Assembly: GCA_016765495.1 (NCBI GenBank)
Contig: JAESPV010000027.1
Location: 248,001-312,000, forward strand
From: Desulfocapsa sp.
GTDB lineage: Bacteria > Desulfobacterota > Desulfobulbia > Desulfobulbales > Desulfocapsaceae
Direction: 5' to 3'
Length of the DNA stretch: 64,000 nucleotides
Part shown: one piece after another, positions 8,459 through 17,900 of the stretch
Layout: every line of letters starts with the position of its first letter
Numbering within the stretch: position 1 is the stretch's first letter
Notes under the pieces: generated by a model
What the model was told of the DNA's origin: nothing
What the model saw: only the letters and a program-made list of their open reading frames with translations
Database searches by the model: none
Made by a program: the position numbers and the translations under genes

Positions 8459-11119
8459 ATGAAGTCGGGTAGTAATCTAGAAACACTATTAAAGAAAGGG
8501 ACATTCGTTGTAACAGGCGAACTTGGACCTCCCAAAAATGGAAACCCCGAAGTAGTACGCAAAAAAGCGAATCTGCTGAAAGGTAATGTGGACGCAGCCA
8601 ATATTACTGACTGTCAGACTGCGATTGTTCGTATGTCGTCCATTGCAGCTGGACTTATTGCAAAAGAAGAAGGGGTGGAACCAGTTATTCAGATGACATG
8701 TCGTGATCGTAACAGGATTGGCATGCAGTCTGATATACTTGGTGCTTCGGCACTTGGCCTCAAAAACCTTCTCTGTTTGACGGGTGATCACCAGAAGTTT
8801 GGTAATCACCCCGGATCAAAGGGCGTCTTTGATATGGATTCGATCCAGATGCTTGGAATGATGAAAGGGATGCGCGATGATCAAGTATTTCAATGCGGAG
8901 AAGAAATAAAAAGTGATGTACCTAAACTGTTTTTAGGTGCTGCCGCAAACCCCTTTGCCTATCCTTTTGAATATCGGGCCGTTCGCCTTGGAAAAAAGGT
9001 AACAGCCGGTGCCGACTTTGTTCAAACCCAAATCATATATAATGTGGAAAGATTTCGCGAATTCATGAAAATGGTTCGTGATCTTGGCCTCCATGAGAAA
9101 TGTTACATATTGGCTGGTGTGACCCCTCCTAAATCACTGGGAATGGCTCGTTACATGAAGAAATTTGTTCCTGGAATGGATGTTACCGACGAGGTAATCC
9201 AGAGAATGAAGGACGCCAAAGATAAGCAGGATGAAGGTATTCAGATCTGTGCAGATATTATCAATGAAGTAAAGGAAATTGAAGGTGTTGCTGGCATTCA
9301 TTGTATGGCTATCGAATGGGAAAGTGCTGTTCCTGAGATATTAAACAGGGCTGGTCTTCTTCCACGTCCAAGTATTAGTGAACCTGCTGAAGTTACCATA
9401 AAAGAGGAAATCAAAGAACAGATCGTTGTTCAATCTGTTGATACTAATGCTCTGCTTGAGAAAGCAAAAGCCGAAGCATCAAAGATTATAGCTGCTGCAG
9501 AGGCCAAGGCTGATGCAATAAAGAAAAACGCTGGCACTGCTGAAGTTGCAGATACCGTTGCCACTAAAAGTATAACCACTAACGCGCCACAGAGTGCGAA
9601 TGATTCAGGAGAGCATGAAATGAATGAAAAAGAACGGATCATGGCACTCGATTCTGTGAATCTTGGTCTGGCCGCACTGAAAAAAGCATATGGATTAACC
9701 GATGATCAGTTTGAGGCACTGTCCAGTTTTGCTGGTGCACATGCAATTCTTAAAAAAGAACCTGAAATTGATGGTGCAGCTCCTGTGGCTTCCGCTCCTG
9801 TAGCCGCCGCACCAGTTTCACCTGCTGCACCTGTGGCTGATCCTTCTGCTGAAAAAGCCAAAGCAGAAGAAGAGGCAAAAGCAAAAGCCGAGGAAGATGC
9901 CAAGGCTGCAAGTGATGCTAAAGCTAAAGCAGATGCCGAAGCTACAGAAAAGGCTGAAGCGGCTGCTAAAGCACTAGCCGATGCTAAAGCCGTAGAAGCG
10001 GCCAAAGCTAAGTCTGAAGCGGAGGCAAAAGCAAAAGTTGAGGCAGAGGAAAAAGCAAAAGCAGAAGCTAAAGCAAAAGCAGAAGCAGAAGCTACAGAAA
10101 AGGCTGCTACCCCTGTCACTGATTTTGGTGTTGCAGAACTTGCCAAAGAAACCATAGCACTTGCAGATCGTTCTACAAAGATTGCCCCTACATCTTACGA
10201 AACCAAATATTCAGGGACTATTCGTCCTGTGACAATGGGTAATGATGGAAATGAGAGACTCATTGGTGGTTCCACATCGATGCCTTTCCAGCTTTTTGAA
10301 GGCGAGCATCCGAACAAACCACTTATTGCAATGGAAGTATCCGATGTAAAACCAGAAGAATGGCCAGAGACCTTAAGTCAACATTTTAGTGATGTTTACG
10401 ATAATCCGGTTGCCTGGGCTGAGAAATGTGTCAAAGTATATGGCGCAGAAGCAATAGCCATAACTCTTGGTTCAACAGACCCAAATGGAATGAATCGTTC
10501 TGCAGCAGATGCTGCAAAGACCGCTGCTGCTGTTATTGCTGCAGTCGATGTTCCTGTTATTGTCTGGGGGTGTGGTAATGCTGATAAAGATACTGAAACC
10601 TTACGAGATATTACATCTGTTATTGGTGATAAAAAAGTTTGCCTCTCCCCCCTTGAAGACTCCAACTACAGAACCATCGGCGCAACTGCTATGGCATTTA
10701 AACATCCTGTAGTTGCGGCATCACCTATTGATGTTAACCTTGCTAAACAGCTTAATATCCTTCTTGAAAATCTTGGTGTTTCCCTTGATACAGTTCTTAT
10801 GGATCCCTCTGTTGGAGCTCTTGGATACGGTATAGAATATACCTATTCTGTAATGGAGCGTATCAGGATTGCAGCTCTTACCCAGCAAGATGAAAAATTA
10901 CAGGTACCCATAATCTGTAATCTTGGTTGTGAAGTCTGGAAAGCAAAAGAGACAAAATTGCCGAGTGATGATATGATTGGAGATCAGGAAACCCGCGGAA
11001 TTATGATGGAAGCTCTGACTGCAAGCTGTATGCTTCTGGCTGGTGGTGAGGTGATGATTATGCGGCACCCTAAGGCTATAGCATTGACAAAAGCAATGAT
11101 TGCCGGTCTCACGGACTGA
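8459..11119 (+). CDS. metF-acsD: Fusion of methylene-THF reductase (MetF) and corrinoid Fe-S protein small subunit (AcsD)
   Basis: One uninterrupted frame of 886 residues. Residues 1 to about 300 are MetF: TFVVTGELGPPKNG, NITDCQTAIVRMS, LLCLTGDH, GADFVQTQIIYN and AGVTPPKS fit the flavin TIM barrel that makes methyl-THF. Residues 330-440 contain short helical and Ala/Pro stretches, and about 440-550 is an almost pure Ala/Lys/Glu segment like the TolA linker. From about 570 to the end is the AcsD/CdhD TIM barrel, with GGSTSMPFQLFEGEHPNKP, VWGCGNADKD, LMDPSVGALGYGIEYTYSVMERIR and GGEVMIMRHPKAI. AcsD normally forms a heterodimer with AcsC to carry the cobalamin. The fusion would place the methyl-THF source beside its corrinoid acceptor. 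An internal ribosome site at 9607-9622 could also yield a separate AcsD. The product domains are certain; the fusion as a stable protein is not proven. Confidence 0.93.
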   Translation: MKSGSNLETLLKKGTFVVTGELGPPKNGNPEVVRKKANLLKGNVDAANITDCQTAIVRMSSIAAGLIAKEEGVEPVIQMTCRDRNRIGMQSDILGASALGLKNLLCLTGDHQKFGNHPGSKGVFDMDSIQMLGMMKGMRDDQVFQCGEEIKSDVPKLFLGAAANPFAYPFEYRAVRLGKKVTAGADFVQTQIIYNVERFREFMKMVRDLGLHEKCYILAGVTPPKSLGMARYMKKFVPGMDVTDEVIQRMKDAKDKQDEGIQICADIINEVKEIEGVAGIHCMAIEWESAVPEILNRAGLLPRPSISEPAEVTIKEEIKEQIVVQSVDTNALLEKAKAEASKIIAAAEAKADAIKKNAGTAEVADTVATKSITTNAPQSANDSGEHEMNEKERIMALDSVNLGLAALKKAYGLTDDQFEALSSFAGAHAILKKEPEIDGAAPVASAPVAAAPVSPAAPVADPSAEKAKAEEEAKAKAEEDAKAASDAKAKADAEATEKAEAAAKALADAKAVEAAKAKSEAEAKAKVEAEEKAKAEAKAKAEAEATEKAATPVTDFGVAELAKETIALADRSTKIAPTSYETKYSGTIRPVTMGNDGNERLIGGSTSMPFQLFEGEHPNKPLIAMEVSDVKPEEWPETLSQHFSDVYDNPVAWAEKCVKVYGAEAIAITLGSTDPNGMNRSAADAAKTAAAVIAAVDVPVIVWGCGNADKDTETLRDITSVIGDKKVCLSPLEDSNYRTIGATAMAFKHPVVAASPIDVNLAKQLNILLENLGVSLDTVLMDPSVGALGYGIEYTYSVMERIRIAALTQQDEKLQVPIICNLGCEVWKAKETKLPSDDMIGDQETRGIMMEALTASCMLLAGGEVMIMRHPKAIALTKAMIAGLTD
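9607..9622 (+). promoter_or_regulatory. Internal Shine-Dalgarno and in-frame ATG within metF::acsD
   Basis: AGGAG (9607-9611) lies eight bases before an in-frame ATG at 9620, which is codon 388 of the fusion. Translation from here would give a 499-residue AcsD form beginning MNEKERIMALDSV. It falls exactly between the MetF barrel and the AcsD part, where a separate gene would be expected to begin. Confidence 0.55.
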
Positions 11120-11186
11120 TTTTTTTCTTAGAATGAATTGAAACAAACAAATCAGCTTTAATACCGATTTTACAGGAGTTTAAGAT

Positions 11187-13391
11187 ATGTCCAAAATAAT
11201 TTGTTCAGCAGCCATCCGCGGTGCCCAAAAAATTATCGATATGGCCGAAAACAGCTATGAAGATGCTGTTAAAAAGTATGGAAAAGATAAAGAAGTATCT
11301 TTTCCGAATACGGCATATTACCTACCTATTATTTACAGTATGCTAGGAGCTAAAGTTGAGAAACTTGGCGATATGGAAGATATTTTTAAAGAATGTCGAG
11401 GCCTCATGCCTCCTGTCGTTACAGGAGATATCTGGCTTCCCTATCTTGCTCCTGCACTTGATGCTGGTATGGCTACCTTCTTTGCCGAGGAGATGTATGA
11501 GGCCATCAGGTATTTGAATGAGCCTAATCTTTATACCGCGACAGAAGAGCCGACAGCAGAAAACTTCTGGTTAGGTGCTGCAGATGATGTCATTTTCCGT
11601 AAACGTGGTGTTGAATTTGTTGATGGTTCTGCACCCGGTTTTGCTGCGATTTTAGGAACTCCAAAAGATCCTGAAATGGCGGCTAAAATCGCACTTGAAC
11701 TTCAAGAAAAGAATCTCTATATTTTCATGCATGAGCAGACCGAAGGTATAAGCCTTCCAGATCAGCTTATAAAGCAAAAACAACAGGTTGGCTGGGGGAC
11801 TCGCCTCGTTCCTTTCGGTCGTGAGTATACCACAGCAGTTTTTGCCATCGGATTCGCTTGTCGTGTTGCTCTCGCCTTTGGTGGGGTTAAACCTGGCGAT
11901 TACGCTGCTAATCTTAAATATAATAAAGATCGTACCTTTGCATTTGTTATGGCCTTTGGTGAGGTTAGTGATGAATGGTATGCAAATGCTGCAGGTGCCA
12001 TAAACTGGGGCTTCCCAACCATTTCAGATTGGGATATTCCTGAAATTCTCATCACTGGTGTATGTACTTATGAGCATGTTGTATCAAATGTTCCACATGA
12101 TGAAATTGTGCAGAAAGCCATTGAGGTTCGCGGACTTAAAATAAATGTAACAAAAATTGATATACCAATGTCCTTTGGTCCTGCATTTGAGGGTGAGCGT
12201 GTTCGTAAAGACGACCTCTTTATGGAATGTGGTGGAGGTCGTACTCCTGGCGTTGAAGTTCTTATCTCTAAAGAAATGGATGAGATTGAAGATGGTCTTG
12301 TTACCCTTGAAGGAGTCGATATCTCTGACTTAGAGCGGGGACAGAACGTGCCCCTCGGAATTCTTGTAGAAGTTGCTGGACGTGAAATGCAGTCTGACTT
12401 CGAACCAATTCTTGAGCGTCAGTTTCATCATTTAATGAACTATATTCAAGGTATCATGCATATGGGGCAGCGAAATATTATGTGGCTGCGTATTGGTACT
12501 GCCGCTGTAGAGAAGGGCTTTTCCTTCAAACATCTTGGAACAGTTCTTCATGGTAAACTGCATCAGGAATTTGGTGCCATCGTTGATAAAATTCAAGTAA
12601 AATTGTTCACAACTGAGGAAGGCGTGCAGATGGTTTCTAATCTTGCCAATTCCGTATATACTGAGCGTGATCTTCGTCTGGGAGCAATGACCGATGAAAC
12701 GGAGGATGTATTCTATTCCTGTACACTATGCCAGTCTTTTGCTCCAAGTCATGTTTGTGTAATTACACCAGAGCGAATCGGCATGTGTGGAGCTTATAAC
12801 TGGCTTGACGGTAAGGCTTCCTTCAATATTAATCCCACAGGCCCCAATCAGCCTATTGAAAAGGGTGAGTGTACCGACGAGGATAATGGTTATTATACTG
12901 GGATTACTGAGTTTGTAAATCAGGCATCCCGTGGTGCGGTTCCCGAAGTTAGTTGTTATTCTCTTATGAATAATCCCATGACTGCCTGTGGTTGCTTTGA
13001 AGCCATTGCAGCCATGCTTCCAACATGTAACGGTATCATGGTCGTTAATCGGGATTATCTTGGTATGACACCATCTGGAATGAAATTCACATCCCTTGCC
13101 GGTATGGCGGGTGGTGGTATGCAGACTCCAGGTTTCATGGGAGTCAGTAAGCATTATATGACTTCAAAAAAACTGTTTAAAGCTGAAGGTGGTCTCAAAC
13201 GAGTGGTCTGGCTTCCTAAGATGTTGAAAGAAGAACTTGCAGAAAAACTTAAAGAGGTGTGTGCTGACATTGGCATGCCTGAACTCTTTGACATGATTGC
13301 AACGGAAGAACAGGGAACCACTGAGGAAGAGATTTACGAATTCCTTAAAGAAAAAGGACATCCTGCACTTGAAATGGAAACAGCTGTATAA
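11187..13391 (+). CDS. acsB: CO-methylating acetyl-CoA synthase (ACS)
   Basis: ACS joins CO, a corrinoid-bound methyl group and CoA into acetyl-CoA, or runs in reverse. The 734-residue protein has the A-cluster ligands with canonical spacing: Cys512, Cys515, Cys524, Cys534 (CTLCQSFAPSHVC then GMCG), and the CGC motif in MTACGCFEA for the distal nickel. A run of identical family stretches (GVEFVDGSAPGFAAILG, MHMGQRNIMWLR, SLAGMAGGGMQTPGFMG) supports full activity. CAGGAG before the ATG supports the start. It sits between the genes for the two corrinoid protein subunits. No membrane or export signal is present, so the protein is cytoplasmic. Confidence 0.98.
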   Translation: MSKIICSAAIRGAQKIIDMAENSYEDAVKKYGKDKEVSFPNTAYYLPIIYSMLGAKVEKLGDMEDIFKECRGLMPPVVTGDIWLPYLAPALDAGMATFFAEEMYEAIRYLNEPNLYTATEEPTAENFWLGAADDVIFRKRGVEFVDGSAPGFAAILGTPKDPEMAAKIALELQEKNLYIFMHEQTEGISLPDQLIKQKQQVGWGTRLVPFGREYTTAVFAIGFACRVALAFGGVKPGDYAANLKYNKDRTFAFVMAFGEVSDEWYANAAGAINWGFPTISDWDIPEILITGVCTYEHVVSNVPHDEIVQKAIEVRGLKINVTKIDIPMSFGPAFEGERVRKDDLFMECGGGRTPGVEVLISKEMDEIEDGLVTLEGVDISDLERGQNVPLGILVEVAGREMQSDFEPILERQFHHLMNYIQGIMHMGQRNIMWLRIGTAAVEKGFSFKHLGTVLHGKLHQEFGAIVDKIQVKLFTTEEGVQMVSNLANSVYTERDLRLGAMTDETEDVFYSCTLCQSFAPSHVCVITPERIGMCGAYNWLDGKASFNINPTGPNQPIEKGECTDEDNGYYTGITEFVNQASRGAVPEVSCYSLMNNPMTACGCFEAIAAMLPTCNGIMVVNRDYLGMTPSGMKFTSLAGMAGGGMQTPGFMGVSKHYMTSKKLFKAEGGLKRVVWLPKMLKEELAEKLKEVCADIGMPELFDMIATEEQGTTEEEIYEFLKEKGHPALEMETAV

Positions 13392-13417
13392 TGTTTTCTG
13401 CCAAATTTAATTTGACA

Positions 13418-13456
13418 GGGAACGTACACGAAATAACCTGAAAATAGTACGTTCCC
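13418..13456. repeat. Dispersed palindromic element, copy A
   Basis: GGGAACGTAC (13418-13427) and GTACGTTCCC (13447-13456) form a perfect 10-bp stem around a 19-nt loop, in the 148-bp gap between acsB and acsC. The 18 bases GGAACGTACACGAAATAA from 13419 recur exactly in copy B upstream of trpE. In this position it may attenuate or stabilise the transcript. Confidence 0.7.
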
Positions 13457-13539
13457 TTTCCTGACAATAAAGTTCTAAATATTACAATTAATACAATTAA
13501 TACAAAATTCCAATTGTATAGATAACTGGAGGAATCACC

Positions 13540-14892
13540 ATGGCCTTAACCGGTATTCAAATTCTTAAGATGCTGCCCAAGAAAAATTGTGGCGAATGTA
13601 GCATCCCTACCTGCCTTGCCTTTGCTATGAAAGTAGCGGCGGGCCAGGTTGAAATTGATGAATGTCCTTATGTTTCAGATGAGGCCAAGGCCACCATTAG
13701 TGAGGCGTCCGCCCCTCCTATCCGTACTATTAAAATTGGAGCTGGTGATGATAGTTTTACGGTTGGCGGTGAGACTTGTATGTATCGTCACGATAAGCGT
13801 TTCGAAAATCAGACTGGTATAGCAGTTCTGGTGACCACCGAGATGAGTGACGCTGATGCGGATGGACGTATTGAACGTTTTAACAAGTTTGAATATGAGC
13901 GTGTAGGCGTAATTATGCGCGCTGATCTTATTGCTGTTAAAGATTCAAAGAATGATGAAGCTTCTTTTGTTGCACTTACTCAAAAAGTACTTGATGGTTC
14001 TGCCCGTGCTGCCATTATTCTGATGAGTGATTCTGCCGCTAATCTTGAAGCAGCTGCAAAAGTATGTGGTGAGAGGCTCCCTATCCTGTATGGAGCAACT
14101 CTTGAAAATGCCGATGAGATGGCAAAACTTGGCGAAAACACCAAGGCTCCAATTGGTGTTAAAGGGAGCAATCTTGACAATTGTGTTGAGATTACCGAGA
14201 AGCTTTCCGCAGCAGGCTTGAAAGATATGGTCATCGATACCGGTGCCCGTACTCTTCGTGCTGCATTTGAGGACAATGTCGTTGCAAGACGTTCTGCTGT
14301 TACTGCCAAGTTTAAGGCTCTTGGTTTTCCAACTATTACCTTTCCGTGCGAGATAACCGACGATCCAATGCTTGAGGCCATGGTTGCCTCAGTGCTCATT
14401 GCAAAGTATGCAGGTATCATTGTGCTTTCTGATCTTCAAGGTGATTTGCTTTTCCCGCTGTTTCTGGAAAGGATGAACATCTTTACCGATCCTCAGCGTC
14501 CAATGGTTGTGACCGAGGACATTTATCCGCTCACCGGACCTGAGGAAAATTCACCTGTTGTAATTACGTGTAACTTCTCACTTACCTACTTCATTGTATC
14601 TGGTGAAATAGAAGGTTCCAAAGTGCCAACCTGGTTACTTATTAAAGATACTGAAGGTCTTTCTGTTCTTACTGCATGGGCAGCTGGCAAATTTGGTGCT
14701 GATCTCATAGCACAGTTTGTGAAGAAAAATGGGATTGAAGATAAGGTCAAACATCGTGACCTTATTATTCCAGGATATCTTGCTTCTCTTAAAGGTGAGC
14801 TTGAAGAAGAACTTCCTGACTGGAATATCATTATAGGACCTCGTGAAGCCGGTCATCTTCCAGTTTTCTTAAAAGAATGGAAACCTTCCTAG
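13540..14892 (+). CDS. acsC: Corrinoid iron-sulfur protein large subunit
   Basis: AcsC is the large (gamma) subunit of the corrinoid/Fe-S protein that carries the methyl group to acetyl-CoA synthase. The 450-residue protein begins with the characteristic N-terminal 4Fe-4S module, KKNCGECSIPTCLAFAMKVA and a fourth Cys in DECPYVS. A TIM barrel and a C-terminal cobalamin-binding domain follow (GADLIAQFVKKNGIEDKVKHRDLIIPGYLA, with GPREAGHLPVFLKEW at the end). ACTGGAGG precedes the ATG. Its partner subunit is encoded in the metF::acsD fusion two genes upstream, and fdhA starts 18 bp after its stop. Confidence 0.96.
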   Translation: MALTGIQILKMLPKKNCGECSIPTCLAFAMKVAAGQVEIDECPYVSDEAKATISEASAPPIRTIKIGAGDDSFTVGGETCMYRHDKRFENQTGIAVLVTTEMSDADADGRIERFNKFEYERVGVIMRADLIAVKDSKNDEASFVALTQKVLDGSARAAIILMSDSAANLEAAAKVCGERLPILYGATLENADEMAKLGENTKAPIGVKGSNLDNCVEITEKLSAAGLKDMVIDTGARTLRAAFEDNVVARRSAVTAKFKALGFPTITFPCEITDDPMLEAMVASVLIAKYAGIIVLSDLQGDLLFPLFLERMNIFTDPQRPMVVTEDIYPLTGPEENSPVVITCNFSLTYFIVSGEIEGSKVPTWLLIKDTEGLSVLTAWAAGKFGADLIAQFVKKNGIEDKVKHRDLIIPGYLASLKGELEEELPDWNIIIGPREAGHLPVFLKEWKPS

Positions 14893-14910
14893 TTGCAACA
14901 AAAAACTATT

Positions 14911-17900
14911 ATGAGCACTGTAAAACTGAATATAAATGGTAATGAGCTTGTTGCTGAAGAAGGTCTAACTATCCTGGAGATAGCTAAGAGATCTGACATC
15001 AATATCCCTACACTCTGTTATGTAGAAGGCAAAGCGGCAGATAAACCATGCGATATCTGTATTGTTGAAGTGGATGGACGGGAAGGTCTCCTCCGTTCCT
15101 GTGAAACACTTGCCATTAATGGGATGTCTATTCAGACTGAATCTAAGGCTGTTGTTGCACATAGACAGGAAAAACTGGCTGCTCTTTCCGAGACCCATTT
15201 TGGTGATTGTAAAGCACCGTGTAACCTTACCTGTCCAGGTCAGATAAATGTTCAGGGGTATATTGCTCATGTTGCTCGTGGTGAGTACGAAGAGGCACTG
15301 CGGGTTGTTATGGATCGTAATCCTATTCCCTTTTCCGTCGGTCGTGTTTGTCCCAGGTTTTGTGAAAGCCGTTGCCGTAGAATTTTGATTGATGAGTCAG
15401 TATCCATTAATCACTTGAAACGCTTTGTAGCAGACTGGTGTATGAGTCAGGAAATTGATCTCAAAATTCCAAAGGACGAACCAACAGGTAAAAGAATCGC
15501 AGTAATAGGTGGGGGGCCTGCTGGTCTCACAGCTGCATGGTTTCTTGCAAGGAAGGGACACGACGTCACCATCTTTGAGGCGGCACCTAAACTAGGTGGA
15601 GCGCTACGCTATGGCTTTCCTGATTATAAAGTACCTGATGCAATTGTAGATTACGAAGTAAATACTATTCTTCATATGGGGATTAATATCCAATTGTCCC
15701 AAAAATGGGGTAAGGATTTTACTCTCCAGGATCTTAAAGACAAGGGATTTGATGCTACTTTTATTGGCATAGGGGCAACCAGAGATGTTCCTCTCGATGT
15801 TCCATGTTCCGACAAGGAGAATGTGTATACTGCGGTTGATTTTCTTCGCATGATTAATGAAGGAAAAAAGTTAAACCTTGGCCGGAGAGCTGCTGTTATT
15901 GGTGGAAACGATATCGCAATGGAAGTGGCCAGAGTACTTCTTCGTGAAGGTGTTGAGCAGGTTACAATCGTTTATCCCCGTACTCGTCATGAGATGTCTG
16001 CAAATCAACGTAATGTGAAAGAGGCTGAAAAAGAAGGTGTACAGTTTCTTCAGATGACTTCTCCAGCCGGACTTTGTGCTGCACCCGATGAGGACAACAG
16101 GCTTAAACTTGATCTTGTCAGGATGAAATGGGGAGAACCTGATAAAAAAGGTAAACGAAATATTCTTCCAATTCCGGGGGCAACAAATTTTCTCTGTATT
16201 GATACTGTAATTTCATCCCTTGGACAAATGGCAACAGATGGTGTTATGGCCGGTGGAGAACTTGAAGAACAGTTAAAAATGAAACCTGGTGGAATGTTTT
16301 TTGCCAACCCCAGGAGTTCTGAGACCAGTATAAAAGGAGTTTTTGCCGGCGGTGATGCTGTCACCGGAAGTAAAACCGTAATTCAGGCAGTTGCCTCTGC
16401 CAGGCGGGCGGCAAACAATATTAATGCCTATGTCATGGATTGTGAAAAGGATCCTGCTGACAATCGTTTCAACTTTAGTCGCGGGAAATCTTTTGATAAT
16501 GTTTCTCCTAAGAATTTCAATAACATTGGTATCACTCTTCGTGAGAAAATGCCTGAGCGTCCATCTGAAGTTTCTATCCAGGATTACAGTGAAGTTAAAC
16601 TTGGGTTCACCGAGAAGATGGCCAAACGGGAGGCAGAACGCTGTCTTAAATGCGGTTGCACGGCATTTGAACGTTGTGATTTGAAACGTCTTGATATTGA
16701 TCTTAAAGTCAATATTAATAAAACTGGAATGGGTAAAGAGCCTATTTATCCGGTTGATACCAGTCATCGTGCTATTATTGTTGATCCCAATAAATGCATT
16801 TATTGTGGGCGCTGTGAGAGATCATGTGAATATGATGCTCTCGAAATAAGAGCAGAATCCATTGATGAGAAAGGCCGTCCTGTTGGATTGGTAATAGATT
16901 TTAAGGATCATTGTGTATCATGTGGAAAATGCGTCGAATACTGTTCTACAGGAGCACTGAATAAAAATAATCGAATAGTTCCAATCCAATCAGAAGAGGT
17001 TCGTGAAATACCCACAACCTGTCCTTATTGCGGCACTGGTTGCCAAATGATACTTAAGGTCAAAGGTCACACCTTAATGGAGATATCAGCAGATCCGGAA
17101 GTTGGGCCTAATTATGGGGATCTCTGTGTGAAAGGTAGGTTTGGGCATACCTTTATTCAGCACCCGGATCGATTGAAAACACCCATGATTCGACGTCAAA
17201 AAGGAATGCCTCTGGAACCTGTTACCTGGGATGAAGCGCTGGATTTTATGACTCAATCCTTTTCTGCAATTCTTAGCGAGAAGGGACCCGATGCCTTAGC
17301 TGGTTTATCATCAGCGAGATGCACAACTGAAGAAAACTATGCTTTCCAAAAATTCTTTAGAGCAGGAATAGGGACAAATAACATTGATCACTGTGCCAGA
17401 TACTGACACAGTCCAACGGTGACCGGTCTGGTCACAGTATTAGGTTCTGGTGCAATGACCAATACCATTAATGGTATACTTGATAGTGATGTTATGCTGG
17501 TAATAGGCTCAAATACCACGGAAACGCATCCAATTATTGCCCTTCGTATGTTAGCCGCTGTCAAAAAAGGATCGAAACTTATTGTTGCTGATCCTCGTCG
17601 CATTAAACTCTGTGATTCAGCTGCACAGTGGATGCAGCAACGACCGGGAACCGATGGTGCTTTAATTAATTCACTGTGTCATGTCATTATTCGCGATGGC
17701 CTTGAAGATAAAGAGTATATTGCAAAACGTGCAGAAAATTTTGATGCCTTTAAGGAGTCTATTTCTGAATGTACTCCACAGTGGGCGGAACAGATTACTA
17801 ATGTAGCAGCAAGTTTGATTGAAGAAGTCGCCCATACCTTTGCCAAGGGGAAATCTGCTGGTATTTACTATACCATGGGGATTACCCAGCATACTTCCGG

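Noticed and set aside
9760-10110. Possible CRISPR or minisatellite array
   Set aside because: The repeats are codon-level repeats of an Ala/Lys/Glu linker, in frame within a coding gene, without spacers.
9706-10155. Reverse-strand frame of 149 Ala/Ser-rich codons opposite the metF::acsD linker
   Set aside because: It is the antisense reading of a repetitive GCA/AAA/GAA codon run; no ribosome site or family feature.
17404-17406. fdhA as a pseudogene split by a stop codon
   Set aside because: The UGA is at the known Sec site and is followed by a SECIS hairpin; the reading frame continues without loss. The same reasoning applies to hdrA and mvhD.
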